Shown here in pieces: positions 17,039 through 26,184 of a stretch of 64,000 nt of DNA. The position numbers and the translations under genes were made by a program. Numbering within the stretch: the first letter of the stretch is position 1; the number at the start of each line of letters is the position of its first letter. The notes under the pieces were generated by a model, which did no database searches, was not told the DNA's origin, and saw nothing but the letters and a program-made list of their open reading frames with translations. Origin of the DNA: Cryobacterium adonitolivorans (GTDB lineage: Bacteria; Actinomycetota; Actinomycetes; Actinomycetales; Microbacteriaceae); NCBI RefSeq assembly GCF_004402695.1, contig NZ_SOFL01000002.1, forward strand, positions 64,956 to 128,955, given 5' to 3'.

Positions 17039-18016
17039 GTGGCTGTTTTCGGACCGACGACCGGTGAAGACGGAGCTGTGGGTATAGCTCAGGAAAGTGA
17101 TCGAGCCGGCATAGTGGGCCGGAACGATGGAACGACAAATCCTCCGCCCGGAACACCGGGCGGAGCCGGCGTATTCGGGCTAACCGTGGTGCCTACGGCT
17201 GCGGGCGTTTTCGGCGCGAACAACAACAAAGACGACGGCGTTGGGGTGCAAGGGAACGGACCAGACGCGGGAGTGAGCGGATACTCCGGCGGAGGTACCG
17301 GTGTCCTCGCCCATTCCGACTACGGCGACGGCTCGCAGTCCTTCGCCCACGCTGCAAACGCTAACGGAGTGCTCGGCCAAAACGTCGCCCGCACGCGCTC
17401 GAAGCTGGCACCATTGCCCGGCGCCGCCCCGGCCGGGCCCCACGGCAACGGCGTGTACGGATACACCGACGTGCCGGGAGGCAGCGGCGTTTACGGGGCC
17501 GTGGCGCCTGAGAACCGTGACGGTGCCGGGGTGACCGGGATCGGTCCAGTCGCGGGGCACTTCATCGGTAACGTCATCGTCACCGGAGACATCCAACTCG
17601 GTGCCGCCGACTATGCAGAGGACTTCGATCTGTCGGAAGGGGACACACCGGATGCCGGCTCAGTGATGGTCCTCACTGAGGCCGGGGAAGCGCTCACCGA
17701 GTGCAACACCGACTACGACGGACGCGTGGCCGGCATCGTGTGCGGCGCGGGCGCATACCGGCCTGGGGTGATCCTCGACCGGCGACCCACCGGATCCGCC
17801 CGGGTGCCCATCGCGCTTGTTGGCAAGGTGTACTGCAAAGTCGACGCCTCGGCCGGTCCGATTCGAACGGGTGACGTGCTCACGACGTCATCGACGCCGG
17901 GGCACGCCATGCGAGCGACGGACCGCAACCGCGCGTTCGGCGCCGTCATCGGCAAGGCTCTCGGCTCGCTCGATACCGGTCGCGGCCTCATTCCCGTCCT
18001 AGTCAGCCTCCAGTAG
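17039..18016 (+). CDS. Gly-Val-Gly repeat protein with conserved C-terminal domain
   Basis: This 325-residue protein's first 170 residues repeat a short turn pattern of the type AGVFG, GVGVQG, GVSGYSG, GVLAHS, GVYGYTD, GVTGIG, as in beta-helical fibre-like proteins. The C-terminal 140 residues form a well-conserved domain beginning LGAADYAEDFDL. It contains DGRVAGIVCGAG, VALVGKVYCKVDASAGPI and TTSSTPGHAM, and ends GRGLIPVLVSLQ. This domain recurs at the ends of fibre or repeat proteins and is near the Peptidase_G2-like chaperone group. There is no signal peptide. The GTG at 17039 is chosen; a start 19 codons upstream is possible. It sits 13 bases before the HELTH protein gene. Confidence 0.75.
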   Translation: MAVFGPTTGEDGAVGIAQESDRAGIVGRNDGTTNPPPGTPGGAGVFGLTVVPTAAGVFGANNNKDDGVGVQGNGPDAGVSGYSGGGTGVLAHSDYGDGSQSFAHAANANGVLGQNVARTRSKLAPLPGAAPAGPHGNGVYGYTDVPGGSGVYGAVAPENRDGAGVTGIGPVAGHFIGNVIVTGDIQLGAADYAEDFDLSEGDTPDAGSVMVLTEAGEALTECNTDYDGRVAGIVCGAGAYRPGVILDRRPTGSARVPIALVGKVYCKVDASAGPIRTGDVLTTSSTPGHAMRATDRNRAFGAVIGKALGSLDTGRGLIPVLVSLQ

Positions 18017-18029
18017 CCCGGGATCCGCC

Positions 18030-19310
18030 ATGCGATCCCTCACCCAGTCGATCCGCCGCATCAATGGCCCGTGGCCGACCCGCGACATCCCGCTAGAGTC
18101 AATCGCCGCGTACGTTGGGATGCCGGCGCCAATCTCACTCACCGGCCTCATGGACCGTTTGGACGCAGTGCCGAACCATCGCGACTGGGACACGCTGATC
18201 ACGTTCGACGCCGGGATCGCCCTCGGCGGCACCGTCGGCATCAGCATTGAAAGCAACGGTTCTTGGCGGTTCCACGGCGCCTTGCACGGAAGTGGATTCG
18301 ACTCCTATTCTTTTCGTATTACCGCGGTCCTCCGCGCCTCCGACGATTCGGTGATCCTCTCTTTCGTGCACGCGGGAGGTGTTGGGGGAGCGATTGAAGG
18401 AGGCTCGCGCGACCATAGCTGGGATGAGAGCAGCCAATTCGCGGATCCGCGCCGGCGCCTGGTGCAGGAGAACTGGCCGGCCGTCGCCTCCGGAGTGCTC
18501 CGGACCATGGCACAAGCCAAAGACACCGGCCTCGGCGGAAGCCTCGTTTCAGCACTGGAAGATGTCGCCGCGGTGGTGGTCGCCGCGGTCGCCTTCGGAC
18601 CGGCGGTGGGAGCGACGCTGATGATCGGTGCTGTTGTGGGCGAAGCACTCCATCTCGCTGGCGGCCCTGGCGAACTCGCCGGACTTCTCGTCATCGGCGG
18701 CGGAATGTTCCTAGTTGCAGAAGGCATCTTCCTTCCGGTGCTTCCCCTGGCAGTGACGGCCTGGGCAGCCACGAACGCCGTCGTGCAGCACCGCACCCTT
18801 CGCCCGGACGAAATGGACTTCGCCAATGCTGTCTTCCACGGTAGCCTTCCGCCGGCCGACAAAATCACGCTCACGAACCTCGCGACAATCACCGGGCGGG
18901 CATTCACTTGGCCAAATGTCGACGGGAGCACGCTGGTCAACATGCCAAGCAGCGCTGCAGTCGACGACCCAGTGCACTTCAAGCGGTCACCCGGCGACAC
19001 GCCAGGCCGACTGTTGATCCACGAGCTTACTCACGCCTGGCAGATGGCTCACACCGACTTCATGCCCGTTATGGTGTGCGACGCAATCACCGGACACACC
19101 ATCACAGAGCCCATCGAGGGCAAAAGCGCGTTATACAAGCCCGAACCAGGCCTTGCCTGGAGCCAGTATTCGATGGAACAGCAGGCCTCAATCGTCGATA
19201 TGTGGTTTGCGGGAGTTGTCACCTACCAGACGCCACCAACCCTCAAACCGATGGACGAGCACAACCCCTGGTTTTACTACATCGAGCACTACCTCTGGCC
19301 AACAATCTAA
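18030..19310 (+). CDS. Putative HELTH-motif protein with hydrophobic core
   Basis: This 426-residue protein is of unknown family. Residues 331-335 read HELTH within LLIHELTHAWQMAH, the HExxH zinc-binding pattern of metallopeptidases and of DUF4157-type proteins. Residues about 179-252 form a long alanine- and glycine-rich hydrophobic stretch that could span or insert into a membrane. The N-terminal 150 residues are beta-rich and charged. No signal peptide or Tat motif is visible. Downstream glutamates (ITEPIEGKS, MEQQASIVDMW) could supply a third zinc ligand. It is probably cotranscribed with the fibre-like gene. A peptidase, toxin or delivered effector are all possible; none is shown. Confidence 0.7.
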   Translation: MRSLTQSIRRINGPWPTRDIPLESIAAYVGMPAPISLTGLMDRLDAVPNHRDWDTLITFDAGIALGGTVGISIESNGSWRFHGALHGSGFDSYSFRITAVLRASDDSVILSFVHAGGVGGAIEGGSRDHSWDESSQFADPRRRLVQENWPAVASGVLRTMAQAKDTGLGGSLVSALEDVAAVVVAAVAFGPAVGATLMIGAVVGEALHLAGGPGELAGLLVIGGGMFLVAEGIFLPVLPLAVTAWAATNAVVQHRTLRPDEMDFANAVFHGSLPPADKITLTNLATITGRAFTWPNVDGSTLVNMPSSAAVDDPVHFKRSPGDTPGRLLIHELTHAWQMAHTDFMPVMVCDAITGHTITEPIEGKSALYKPEPGLAWSQYSMEQQASIVDMWFAGVVTYQTPPTLKPMDEHNPWFYYIEHYLWPTI

Positions 19311-19385
19311 AACGTTCACATCCACAACGTCGCTAACACGAGTGCGAACTGTCCCTGAAGTGGGCACGGCGGTGCGGCCGGCCCC

Positions 19386-19490
19386 GAGGAGATCGCCGCG
19401 GCGCTCGACCGGTCGGTGGACGCCGCACGCCAGCTTGCATTCCGTGGCCGTCGGCGGCTTCGGAGTGCCCCGGAAACGGTCCAGCCCGAC
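19386..19490 (+). pseudogene. Relic of an ECF sigma factor (region 4)
   Basis: Reading from 19386 gives EEIAAALDRSVDAARQLAFR followed by GRRRLRS. This matches the helix-turn-helix of region 4 in SigJ/ECF41-like sigma factors, which usually read EIAxxLxRSxAATRQLxSRARRR. Nothing in frame upstream restores the rest of a sigma factor, and the downstream frame does not match a SnoaL tail. It is a fragment left from a lost gene. The rest of 19311-19570 shows no other signal. Confidence 0.5.
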
Positions 19491-19570
19491 CACATGTCCC
19501 CGAGACTCAAGGGCTTCCGGGACTTTCCGGAATCGCCCCATTCGCGGTGTGGAAGGACTACCATCTCGCC

Positions 19571-20065
19571 ATGGAAAGCAGGGAAATCGGGAAGAGCGAA
19601 GTCCACAAACCGGCTACGGGGCCGTCGGGACAGGGCGACGCCGCCTGGACACTGCCGGAGGCCATGACGGGCCGGGCGAGCCCTGCGAAAGCGGCGGTCG
19701 GCGACAAGCCGGTCTTCGCCTACATCGCCACCCTGCCGCAGCCGCAGCGCGGCATCGCCGAAGCTGTCGATGCTCTGGCGGCCAAGACGTTGCCCGGCCT
19801 CCAGCGCTCCGTGAAGTGGGGCATGGCGTACTACGGCGTCGGCGACGGGTGGTGCTTCAGCTGCGGCGGCTTCGCCGGCCACGTCAAGCTCATGTTCATC
19901 AATGGCGCCGCGCTCGAACCAGTACCACCGGTGACACCGGTAGGCATGGGCAAGTCGACGCGGGGGGTGGAGCTCGATTCCGAAGACGACCTCGACGAAC
20001 GCCAGATCGCGGCGTGGATGACACAGGTGGCGTCCGTGCCGGGTATCGGGGGCAAGAAGCGTTGA
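19571..20065 (+). CDS. DUF1801 domain protein
   Basis: This protein of about 164 residues carries a DUF1801 (YdhG-like) fold: VFAYIATLPQPQRGIAEAVDALAAK, then VKWGMAYYGVGDGW, FAGHVKLMFINGAAL and a C-terminal KSTRGVEL element. The family is small, alpha/beta and of unknown function. An N-terminal tail of about 45 polar residues (SREIGKSEVHKPATG) precedes it. The ATG at 19571 is chosen; a GTG at 19547 is open and closer to no better ribosome-binding site. The gene stands alone. Confidence 0.75.
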   Translation: MESREIGKSEVHKPATGPSGQGDAAWTLPEAMTGRASPAKAAVGDKPVFAYIATLPQPQRGIAEAVDALAAKTLPGLQRSVKWGMAYYGVGDGWCFSCGGFAGHVKLMFINGAALEPVPPVTPVGMGKSTRGVELDSEDDLDERQIAAWMTQVASVPGIGGKKR

Positions 20066-20166
20066 ATTCGAGGCTGTGCGGCTACGTCAAGACGGCCCAG
20101 GGAAGCGCGTGACACCTGCTGCGATTTCGATACCCGCCATGGATCCTCTCTCGTTCGTCACCTGAA

Positions 20167-20733
20167 TCAGCGTCCGCGCGCTGCCCTCGCTCGTGCCTTG
20201 ATGGCCGCGATGACGTCAGTTTTGGCGTCGGCGTAGTCGTTCATGTCGTCCCACCGCTTGCTGAGCAATCTCCTCTTGGTGTTCTCGTAGAGGGAGCGGT
20301 CTTCCGCATCGGAGCGGAGATGATCGCGCAAAAGGATGTAGTCGTCCACGGCAGGATCGTCGTGTTCGAAGAGGTGCACATGCACGTCGCGTGCTGGTGT
20401 GCGCACGAGGCGATGTCTCGGTTCGCGGACTCGCAGTTCGTATCCGGCGTCCACGAGCGCATCCAGGTAGTCCTCTTCGGCGGTGATGTCGTCCACCGTG
20501 ACCACGATGTCGATGATCGGCTTCGCTGCCAGTCCGGGGACGGACGTGGAACCGATGTGCTGGATCTCGATCTTCCCTGCCATGGGAGTGTCGCTGATCC
20601 GCCGCCGGTGTTCTAGATAACTGCTGGCCCAGCGTTCGTCATAGCTGTGGAGCTCGAGTTCGAGCGCCTCGGCTCCGCCGACCAGCTCAAGGGTCGTGAC
20701 ATCGGGACGGCGCGGCTTGCGCATTCTGCTCAT
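20167..20733 (-). CDS. GrpB family protein (UPF0157 nucleotidyltransferase fold)
   Basis: This 188-residue GrpB/UPF0157 protein has EIQHIGSTSVPGLAAKPIIDIVVTV, the family signature in which GST and the DI(V)V acidic pair form a nucleotidyltransferase-like site. It also has DVHVHLFEHD and the C-terminal YADAKTDVI. The biochemical role is not established; in some bacteria the domain is fused to dephospho-CoA kinase. It lies 95 bases beyond the corrected end of the ligD-type gene and may share its transcript. Confidence 0.88.
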   Translation of the reverse strand: MSRMRKPRRPDVTTLELVGGAEALELELHSYDERWASSYLEHRRRISDTPMAGKIEIQHIGSTSVPGLAAKPIIDIVVTVDDITAEEDYLDALVDAGYELRVREPRHRLVRTPARDVHVHLFEHDDPAVDDYILLRDHLRSDAEDRSLYENTKRRLLSKRWDDMNDYADAKTDVIAAIKARARAARGR

Positions 20734-20827
20734 AGAGACATTCTCGCAATGCAGGTCAGAGGATGCGCCGACACCAGCTTCGCTGGGAACGCATCCGCGC
20801 CGGGCTCGTCAGGCCCGCCAGCCCTCT

Positions 20828-21935
20828 TCAGCCGCGGCCGGCCCACGGGTCGTAGTCGACCTCGAGGGGGCCCTGGTCGGGGCGGAGTCCCTCGGGCACA
20901 TGCTGCAGGTCGATGCGCACCCGGTACCAGAGGGAACTCGCGCCGCGCATGCCGTCGACCAGCACGTCCGCGGGCTCGAGGGACGCGACGACGTCCGGAT
21001 GCCTTCTCGACGGGCCCGAGCCGCCCGGCGAGAGCCAGCAGCGCATCGAGGCTTCTTGCCGTGTCGTCGATGCCGGCGGCGACATCGCCCTGATCGGCGA
21101 ACCGCTTCAGCACTGTCGCGACCGTAAACTCCTCGGGGCGGCGGGTGCGCACCTCATCCCAGCCGAGTGGCGTCGAAACACGGGCATCCGGAAGGGCTCG
21201 TACCGAGTAGGCGGATGCGACCGTGCGGTCCTTGGCGTTCTGGTTGAAGTCGACGAACACGCTTTCGCCGCGCTCCTCCTTCCACCAGTGCGCGGTTGCG
21301 AGCCCGGGTGCCCGATTCTCGACCTCGCGGGCGAGGGCCTCCGCGGCGAGCCGCACCGCGCGGTAGTCCCAGCGGGGTTCGATCCGCACGTTGATGTGCA
21401 GGCCGCGTGAGCCGCTGGTCTTCGGCCAGCCGACGAGGCCGTGGTCGGCGAGCACGTCGCGCACTACGAACGCGACGTCGACGATCTGCACCCAGCCGAC
21501 ACCGGGCATGGGGTCGAGGTCCACGCGCAGCTCGTCGGGGTGATCGAGGTCCCACGCGCGCACGGGATGCGGGTTGAGGTCGATGCAGCCGAGGTTGATG
21601 ACCCAGGCGAGCGCGGCGACATCCGTCACCACGACCTCCTCCGCCGAGGTGCCGGATGCGTAGTGCAGGGTGGTCGTCGCGATCCACGACGGCCGCGACT
21701 CGGGCGCCCGCTTCTGGAAGAACGCCTCCCGGTCGATACCCTTCACGAAGCGCTTGAGCACCATGGGCCGGTCGGCCGCACCACGCAGCGCGCCGTCGGC
21801 CACCGCGAGGTAGTAATTCACGAGGTCGAGCTTGGTGAGCCCGGGTTCGGGGAAGACGAGCTTGCCGGGATGACTCACGCGCACCTCCCGTCCGTCGATG
21901 TCGAGGGTGGTCGCGTCGTCCTTGGCCGCGTTCAT
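20828..21935 (-). pseudogene. ligD: LigD-type DNA repair polymerase gene with a frameshift
   Basis: This encodes a stand-alone primase-polymerase of the bacterial end-joining LigD Pol family, about 368 residues when the frame is corrected. Present are the metal-binding pair in ELRVDLDPMPG, KTSGSRGLHINV, VFVDFNQNAKDRTVASAYSVR and, in the shifted frame, LWYRVRIDLQHVPEG and VDYDPWAGRG. The frame is lost at about 21000-21003, where one extra base separates VEK from HPDVVASLEP. Uncorrected translation runs on to 20730 as low-complexity Arg/Pro sequence that overlaps grpB, clear evidence of a real shift or a sequencing error. A shortened second copy of the 5' end lies near 33.4 kb. Confidence 0.82.
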
Positions 21936-22148
21936 AATGGCGATGCTACGCGCGGCTGCAGCGATGGGGGAGTCGTGGAGTTTTGATGCCCGCCGCTGAA
22001 AGACAAACTCGCGACCGATCGTCCGTAATCGCGGCCGACAGGGCGACTTTTGCCAATCTGGAGCGATGAAGGCGAAATCCGCGCCTTTTGTGGCACTATT
22101 GTGTGGATTCCTCGCTTGAAGCGAATTTTCACAACGAAATGGGTTGTC

Positions 22149-23576
22149 ATGAAACGATTAGAGCGAGACGTGGTCATCGTTGGAGCGGGAGCGACGGGGC
22201 TCACGGCGGCTACACAACTGCGCAATGCCGGCCATAGCGTGATCGTGCTCGAGGCACGCGACCGCGTCGGGGGGCGCCTATGGACGAACCACATCGAGGG
22301 CCAGATGCTGGAGATAGGTGGCCAATGGGTGTCACCTGACCAGACGGCGCTGCTGGACACCCTCGACGCCCTTGGGCTGAAGACGTACGAGCGCTTTCGC
22401 GACGGTGAAAGCGTCTACATCGGCAGGGACGGCGTGGCCAAGCGCTTCACCGGCGACATCTTCCCGGCGAGCCCGCGAACCAAGTCTGAAATCGAGCGCC
22501 TGATCGGCATTCTCGACGAGTTGGTCGCCCAAATTGACCCCGCTGCTCCCTGGGAACACCCCGACGCCGCCGCGTTCGATCACATCTCGTTTCGGGCCTG
22601 GCTCGAGGATCAGAGTGATGACGAGGAGGCACGAGAGAACATCGCTTTGTTCATTGCCGATGCGATGCTCACCAAGCCCGCGCACGCCTTTTCACTTCTG
22701 CAGGCACTCCTGATGGCAGCGAGCGCCGGCAGCTTCAGCCACCTCGTCGACGCTGACTTCATCCTCGACAAGCGCGTGATTGGGGGTCTGCAGCAGGTGC
22801 CGCTGAAGTTGGCCGCGCAGCTGGACTCCGGAGACGTGTGCTTAAATCAGCCCGTGCGGCGCATCCAGTGGTCGGCGGCTTCCCTTCCAGCCGACGCTGT
22901 CGAGGGGGAGCCGGTGGAGGTGACCACTGACGATCTCGTGGTGACCGCCCGCCGGGTGATCGTGGCGGTGCCGCCCAACCTCTGCAACCGAATCGAATAC
23001 ACCCCTAACCTGCCGCGGCTGCGCCAACAAGGGTTGCAGCACCAGTCGCTGGGCCTGGTGATCAAGGTGCACGCAACCTATGAAACGCCGTTCTGGCGCG
23101 AAGACGGTTTGTCGGCAACGGCCTTCAGTCCCTTCCAACTGGTGCACGAGGCCTACGACAACACCAATCACGGAGAGACCCGCGGCACCTTGGTGGGCTT
23201 TGTGTCCGATGAGAAGGCCGACGCGGTGTTCGGGTTGTCAGCCACCGAACGCAAGGAGCGCATCTTGCAATCCCTGGCCGCCTATTACGGGCCGAAGGCG
23301 CTTGAACCCGTCGTCTACTACGAAAGCGACTGGGCTGCCGAGGAATGGACCCAGGGCGCTTACGCGGCCAGCTTCGATCTGGGTGGGCTCACCCGCTACG
23401 GAGCGATGCAACTGGAGCCCGTGGGGCCGATCCGGTTCGGGTCCAGCGATCTGGCCGCTGAGGGTTACCAGCACGTCGACGGTGCGATCCGTGTGGGTCG
23501 GCGTCTTGCGGCGGAAACCATCGACAGCCTGGCTTCAGAGCAGCAGCTACTCCGCCCAATAACAACGGCATCGTGA
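22149..23576 (+). CDS. puo: Putrescine oxidase (flavin monoamine oxidase family)
   Basis: This 475-residue FAD amine oxidase very closely resembles the characterised putrescine oxidases of Rhodococcus and Kocuria. It has the dinucleotide fold VVIVGAGATGLTAATQL, EARDRVGGRLWT, LEIGGQWVSPDQTALL, MLTKPAHAFSLLQALLMAAS, ASAGSFSHLVDADFILDKR and the C-terminal AAEGYQHVDGAIRVG. The enzyme converts putrescine and oxygen into 4-aminobutanal, ammonia and hydrogen peroxide. The ATG at 22149 is chosen from the family start; the upstream frame is open for 33 more codons. ACAAC/GTTGT arms at 22131-22147 sit just before the start. It heads a rightward group with a stress protein and an APC permease. Confidence 0.93.
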   Translation: MKRLERDVVIVGAGATGLTAATQLRNAGHSVIVLEARDRVGGRLWTNHIEGQMLEIGGQWVSPDQTALLDTLDALGLKTYERFRDGESVYIGRDGVAKRFTGDIFPASPRTKSEIERLIGILDELVAQIDPAAPWEHPDAAAFDHISFRAWLEDQSDDEEARENIALFIADAMLTKPAHAFSLLQALLMAASAGSFSHLVDADFILDKRVIGGLQQVPLKLAAQLDSGDVCLNQPVRRIQWSAASLPADAVEGEPVEVTTDDLVVTARRVIVAVPPNLCNRIEYTPNLPRLRQQGLQHQSLGLVIKVHATYETPFWREDGLSATAFSPFQLVHEAYDNTNHGETRGTLVGFVSDEKADAVFGLSATERKERILQSLAAYYGPKALEPVVYYESDWAAEEWTQGAYAASFDLGGLTRYGAMQLEPVGPIRFGSSDLAAEGYQHVDGAIRVGRRLAAETIDSLASEQQLLRPITTAS

Positions 23577-23631
23577 TCCACCACCACATTCTGGATCGGC
23601 GACCACAGACCGACATTCAAGGAGCTCCAGA

Positions 23632-24489
23632 ATGAACCACATAGGAAACTACGTTGTTGCCTACGAGGCGACCGAGCGCGGGCGGGAGGCCATCGAACTG
23701 GGCATCGCACTTGCGCGGCTCACGACGGCCGAACTTCGGATCTGCCTCGTTCTTCCACGCAGTACGGCCGTGGCTGCCAAAGTTCCGGTCGCGTCGGCCG
23801 ACTATGAGGGCGTCATCGCCCAGCAGGCCCAGTTGTGGCTTGATGAGGCGATGGTGCACGTTCCTGCCGACGTCGTGGCCACGAACCACGTGTTGTGGGC
23901 CGAGTCCACCTCGGAAGGGCTCATCGAGGCCACCGAAACGTTCCAATCGGACCGCATCGTCGTGGGGGCTGCGCGCACCGGTATCCTCGACCGGTTCACA
24001 ATCGGCAGCGTTGCCAACGCACTGCTGCACGCTTCCCCCGTCCCGGTAGCCCTCGCCCCCCGTGGCTACCGCGCCCAGGCACGGATCAGCCGGGTCACCT
24101 GCGCCCTCGGCACCCGGGCGGGCTGGCAGACCCTGCTCGACTCGATGGTCGAGGTCTCCGCTGGGCTCGACGTCGAGCTGCGTTTTGTCACTCTCGTCGA
24201 GGTCGATGCACGCTCCCCCCGGATTCCTGGGAGTGATGACCATCTGAAGACGGTGCTCGAGTACTTCAATGCGAGGAAGAGATCCCGGGGAACCGTCTCG
24301 ACGCAGGTCGCGGAAGGCCCGACAGTCGAGGCGGCCGTCGAGAGCCTTGACTGGCGAGATGACGAGATTGCTTTCGTCGGATCGAGCCGGCTCGGCTCCC
24401 CGAGACGGATCTTCCTCGGCACCACCGCAAACCGCATGCTCCATTCCTTACCTGTACCCCTGGTCGTCGTGCCCACGACGACACCCTGA
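23632..24489 (+). CDS. Tandem universal stress protein
   Basis: This 285-residue protein carries two UspA-like domains (about 5-145 and 150-283). Each ends in a nucleotide-loop region: GSVANALLHASPVPVAL in the first and GTTANRMLHSLPVPLVVVP in the second. Such proteins bind ATP or adenylates and are made under stress. The ATG at 23632 follows AAGGAG. It lies between puo and the permease on the same strand, so it is likely cotranscribed. A role in coping with the peroxide or aldehyde made by the oxidase is an inference from position only. Confidence 0.85.
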   Translation: MNHIGNYVVAYEATERGREAIELGIALARLTTAELRICLVLPRSTAVAAKVPVASADYEGVIAQQAQLWLDEAMVHVPADVVATNHVLWAESTSEGLIEATETFQSDRIVVGAARTGILDRFTIGSVANALLHASPVPVALAPRGYRAQARISRVTCALGTRAGWQTLLDSMVEVSAGLDVELRFVTLVEVDARSPRIPGSDDHLKTVLEYFNARKRSRGTVSTQVAEGPTVEAAVESLDWRDDEIAFVGSSRLGSPRRIFLGTTANRMLHSLPVPLVVVPTTTP

Positions 24490-24514
24490 GCCACCATCAC
24501 ATAGGAGTGAATTA

Positions 24515-26077
24515 ATGGCCCGTAGCAAATCCGTTCAGAAACCCCACGCCGATGCCGGTATCGATTTCATCGATGCGGCCGAGGCAAAATCGGGCCTCTC
24601 CTCCAAGGGCCTGTCGGCCGGAACGGTCGGACTTCTTGGCGCCACCGTCATTGGGATCTCCTGTATCGCACCGGCATACACCCTGACCGCATCACTGGGA
24701 CCAACGGCCGCGGCGGTCGGCACGCAGATGCCCGGCATTTTCCTCGTCGGTTTTCTGCCGATGCTGTTGGTGGCCCTCGGCTATCGCGAACTCAATAACG
24801 CCATGCCCGACAGCGGCACCTCGTTCACCTGGGCGACCAGGGCGTTCGGCCCCTGGCTTGGCTGGCTCGGCGGCTGGGGACTGATCGTCGCCACGGTGGT
24901 GGTGCTCTCCAACCTCGCGGGCGTCGCCGTCGACTTTCTCTACCTGGCGCTCGCCCAGATCTTCGGAAATCCTGCAATCGCGGACCTGGCAGGCAATATC
25001 CCTATCAACATCCTCACCTGCCTGGTCTTTATGGTGGGCGCCTGTTACGTCTCCTACCGGGGAATGGAGGCAACCAAGTCGGTGCAGTACTGGCTCGTCG
25101 GCTTCCAATTGATCATTCTGGTCTGGTTCGCCATAGCTGCGATCGTGCACTTCTCTGCGGGCAATGCCTTCGACGCCACGCCATTCAGCCTCAACTGGTT
25201 CAACCCCTTCGCCGTTTCCTCCTTCTCGGCCTTCGCGGCGGGTGTGTCACTGTCGATCTTCATTTTTTGGGGGTGGGACGTCACCCTCACCATGAACGAG
25301 GAAACGAAAAACCCCAAGACCACACCCGGGCGTGCAGCCACCCTCACCGTCGTCATCATCTTTGTGCTGTACCTGCTGGTGGCCATCTCGTCTCTCATGT
25401 TCTCGGGCATCGGGGCGGGCGAATTCGGTCTCGGCAACGAAGAAATCTCGGGCAACGTGTTCGCAGCCCTCGCCGGCCCCATCATGGGACCGTTCGCCGT
25501 GCTGCTGTCGCTTGCCGTGCTGTCGAGCTCGGCCGCTTCGCTGCAGTCAACCTTCGTCGGACCCGCGCGGACCATGCTGGCCATGGGCCACTATCAGGCC
25601 TTCCCCAAGCGATTCGCCGGGATCAGCCCGCGGTTCAAGTCTCCGGCCTTCGCGACTGTCGTTGCGGGTGTGGTGGCCTGGGCCTTCTATGCCGTGATGC
25701 GCGTCATCTCGAACGACGTTCTCACGGACACGATCCTGACCCTGGGCATGATGATCTGCTTCTACTACGGGGTCACGGCCTTCGCCTGCGTCTGGTACTT
25801 CCGTAAAGAGGCATTCGGGAATGCTCGCTCGTTCTTACTCAGATTCCTCGCGCCACTCGTAGGGGGGCTGATTCTGGCGGTCATCTTCGTCACAACACTG
25901 ATCGACTCGATGAGCCCCGAATACGGAAGCGGCTCGAACATCGGCGGCCTGGGCCTCGTCTTCATCCTCGGGGCGTTCCTGCTGTTGGCCGGCGTGGCGC
26001 TCATGCTCGTGATGCGCGCGGTGAACCCCGCATTCTTCACCGGTCAGACGTTGAAGAAGGGCACGTCGAGGGACTGA
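24515..26077 (+). CDS. APC-family amino acid/polyamine permease
   Basis: This 520-residue membrane transporter of the amino acid-polyamine-organocation family has about 12 hydrophobic segments. The family motif is GLLGATVIGISCIAPAYTLTASLG in the first two helices. The loop SGTSFTWATRAFGPWLGWLGGWG and an EETKNPKTTPGRA loop are also characteristic. The ATG at 24515 has AGGAG upstream. Following puo, it most likely imports putrescine or another amine, or GABA; the sequence does not settle which. A strong terminator lies 38 bases past its stop. Confidence 0.9.
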   Translation: MARSKSVQKPHADAGIDFIDAAEAKSGLSSKGLSAGTVGLLGATVIGISCIAPAYTLTASLGPTAAAVGTQMPGIFLVGFLPMLLVALGYRELNNAMPDSGTSFTWATRAFGPWLGWLGGWGLIVATVVVLSNLAGVAVDFLYLALAQIFGNPAIADLAGNIPINILTCLVFMVGACYVSYRGMEATKSVQYWLVGFQLIILVWFAIAAIVHFSAGNAFDATPFSLNWFNPFAVSSFSAFAAGVSLSIFIFWGWDVTLTMNEETKNPKTTPGRAATLTVVIIFVLYLLVAISSLMFSGIGAGEFGLGNEEISGNVFAALAGPIMGPFAVLLSLAVLSSSAASLQSTFVGPARTMLAMGHYQAFPKRFAGISPRFKSPAFATVVAGVVAWAFYAVMRVISNDVLTDTILTLGMMICFYYGVTAFACVWYFRKEAFGNARSFLLRFLAPLVGGLILAVIFVTTLIDSMSPEYGSGSNIGGLGLVFILGAFLLLAGVALMLVMRAVNPAFFTGQTLKKGTSRD

Positions 26078-26114
26078 CGCACGAAGCCGACGGGGTGGGA
26101 GTCGGGTGCAACGA

Positions 26115-26158
26115 AAAACCTCCGGTCTCGTGGCTACCGCCACAAGACCGGAGGTTTT
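26115..26158. terminator. Bidirectional rho-independent terminator
   Basis: AAAACCTCCGGTCT (26115-26128) pairs with AGACCGGAGGTTTT (26145-26158), with a smaller GTGG/CCAC stem inside. Runs of A on the left and T on the right make it a terminator for both the permease gene and the convergent aldehyde dehydrogenase operon, whose last stop is at 26185. Confidence 0.92.
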
Positions 26159-26184
26159 CTTGTCGTCGAGAGGATCGAAGGCTC

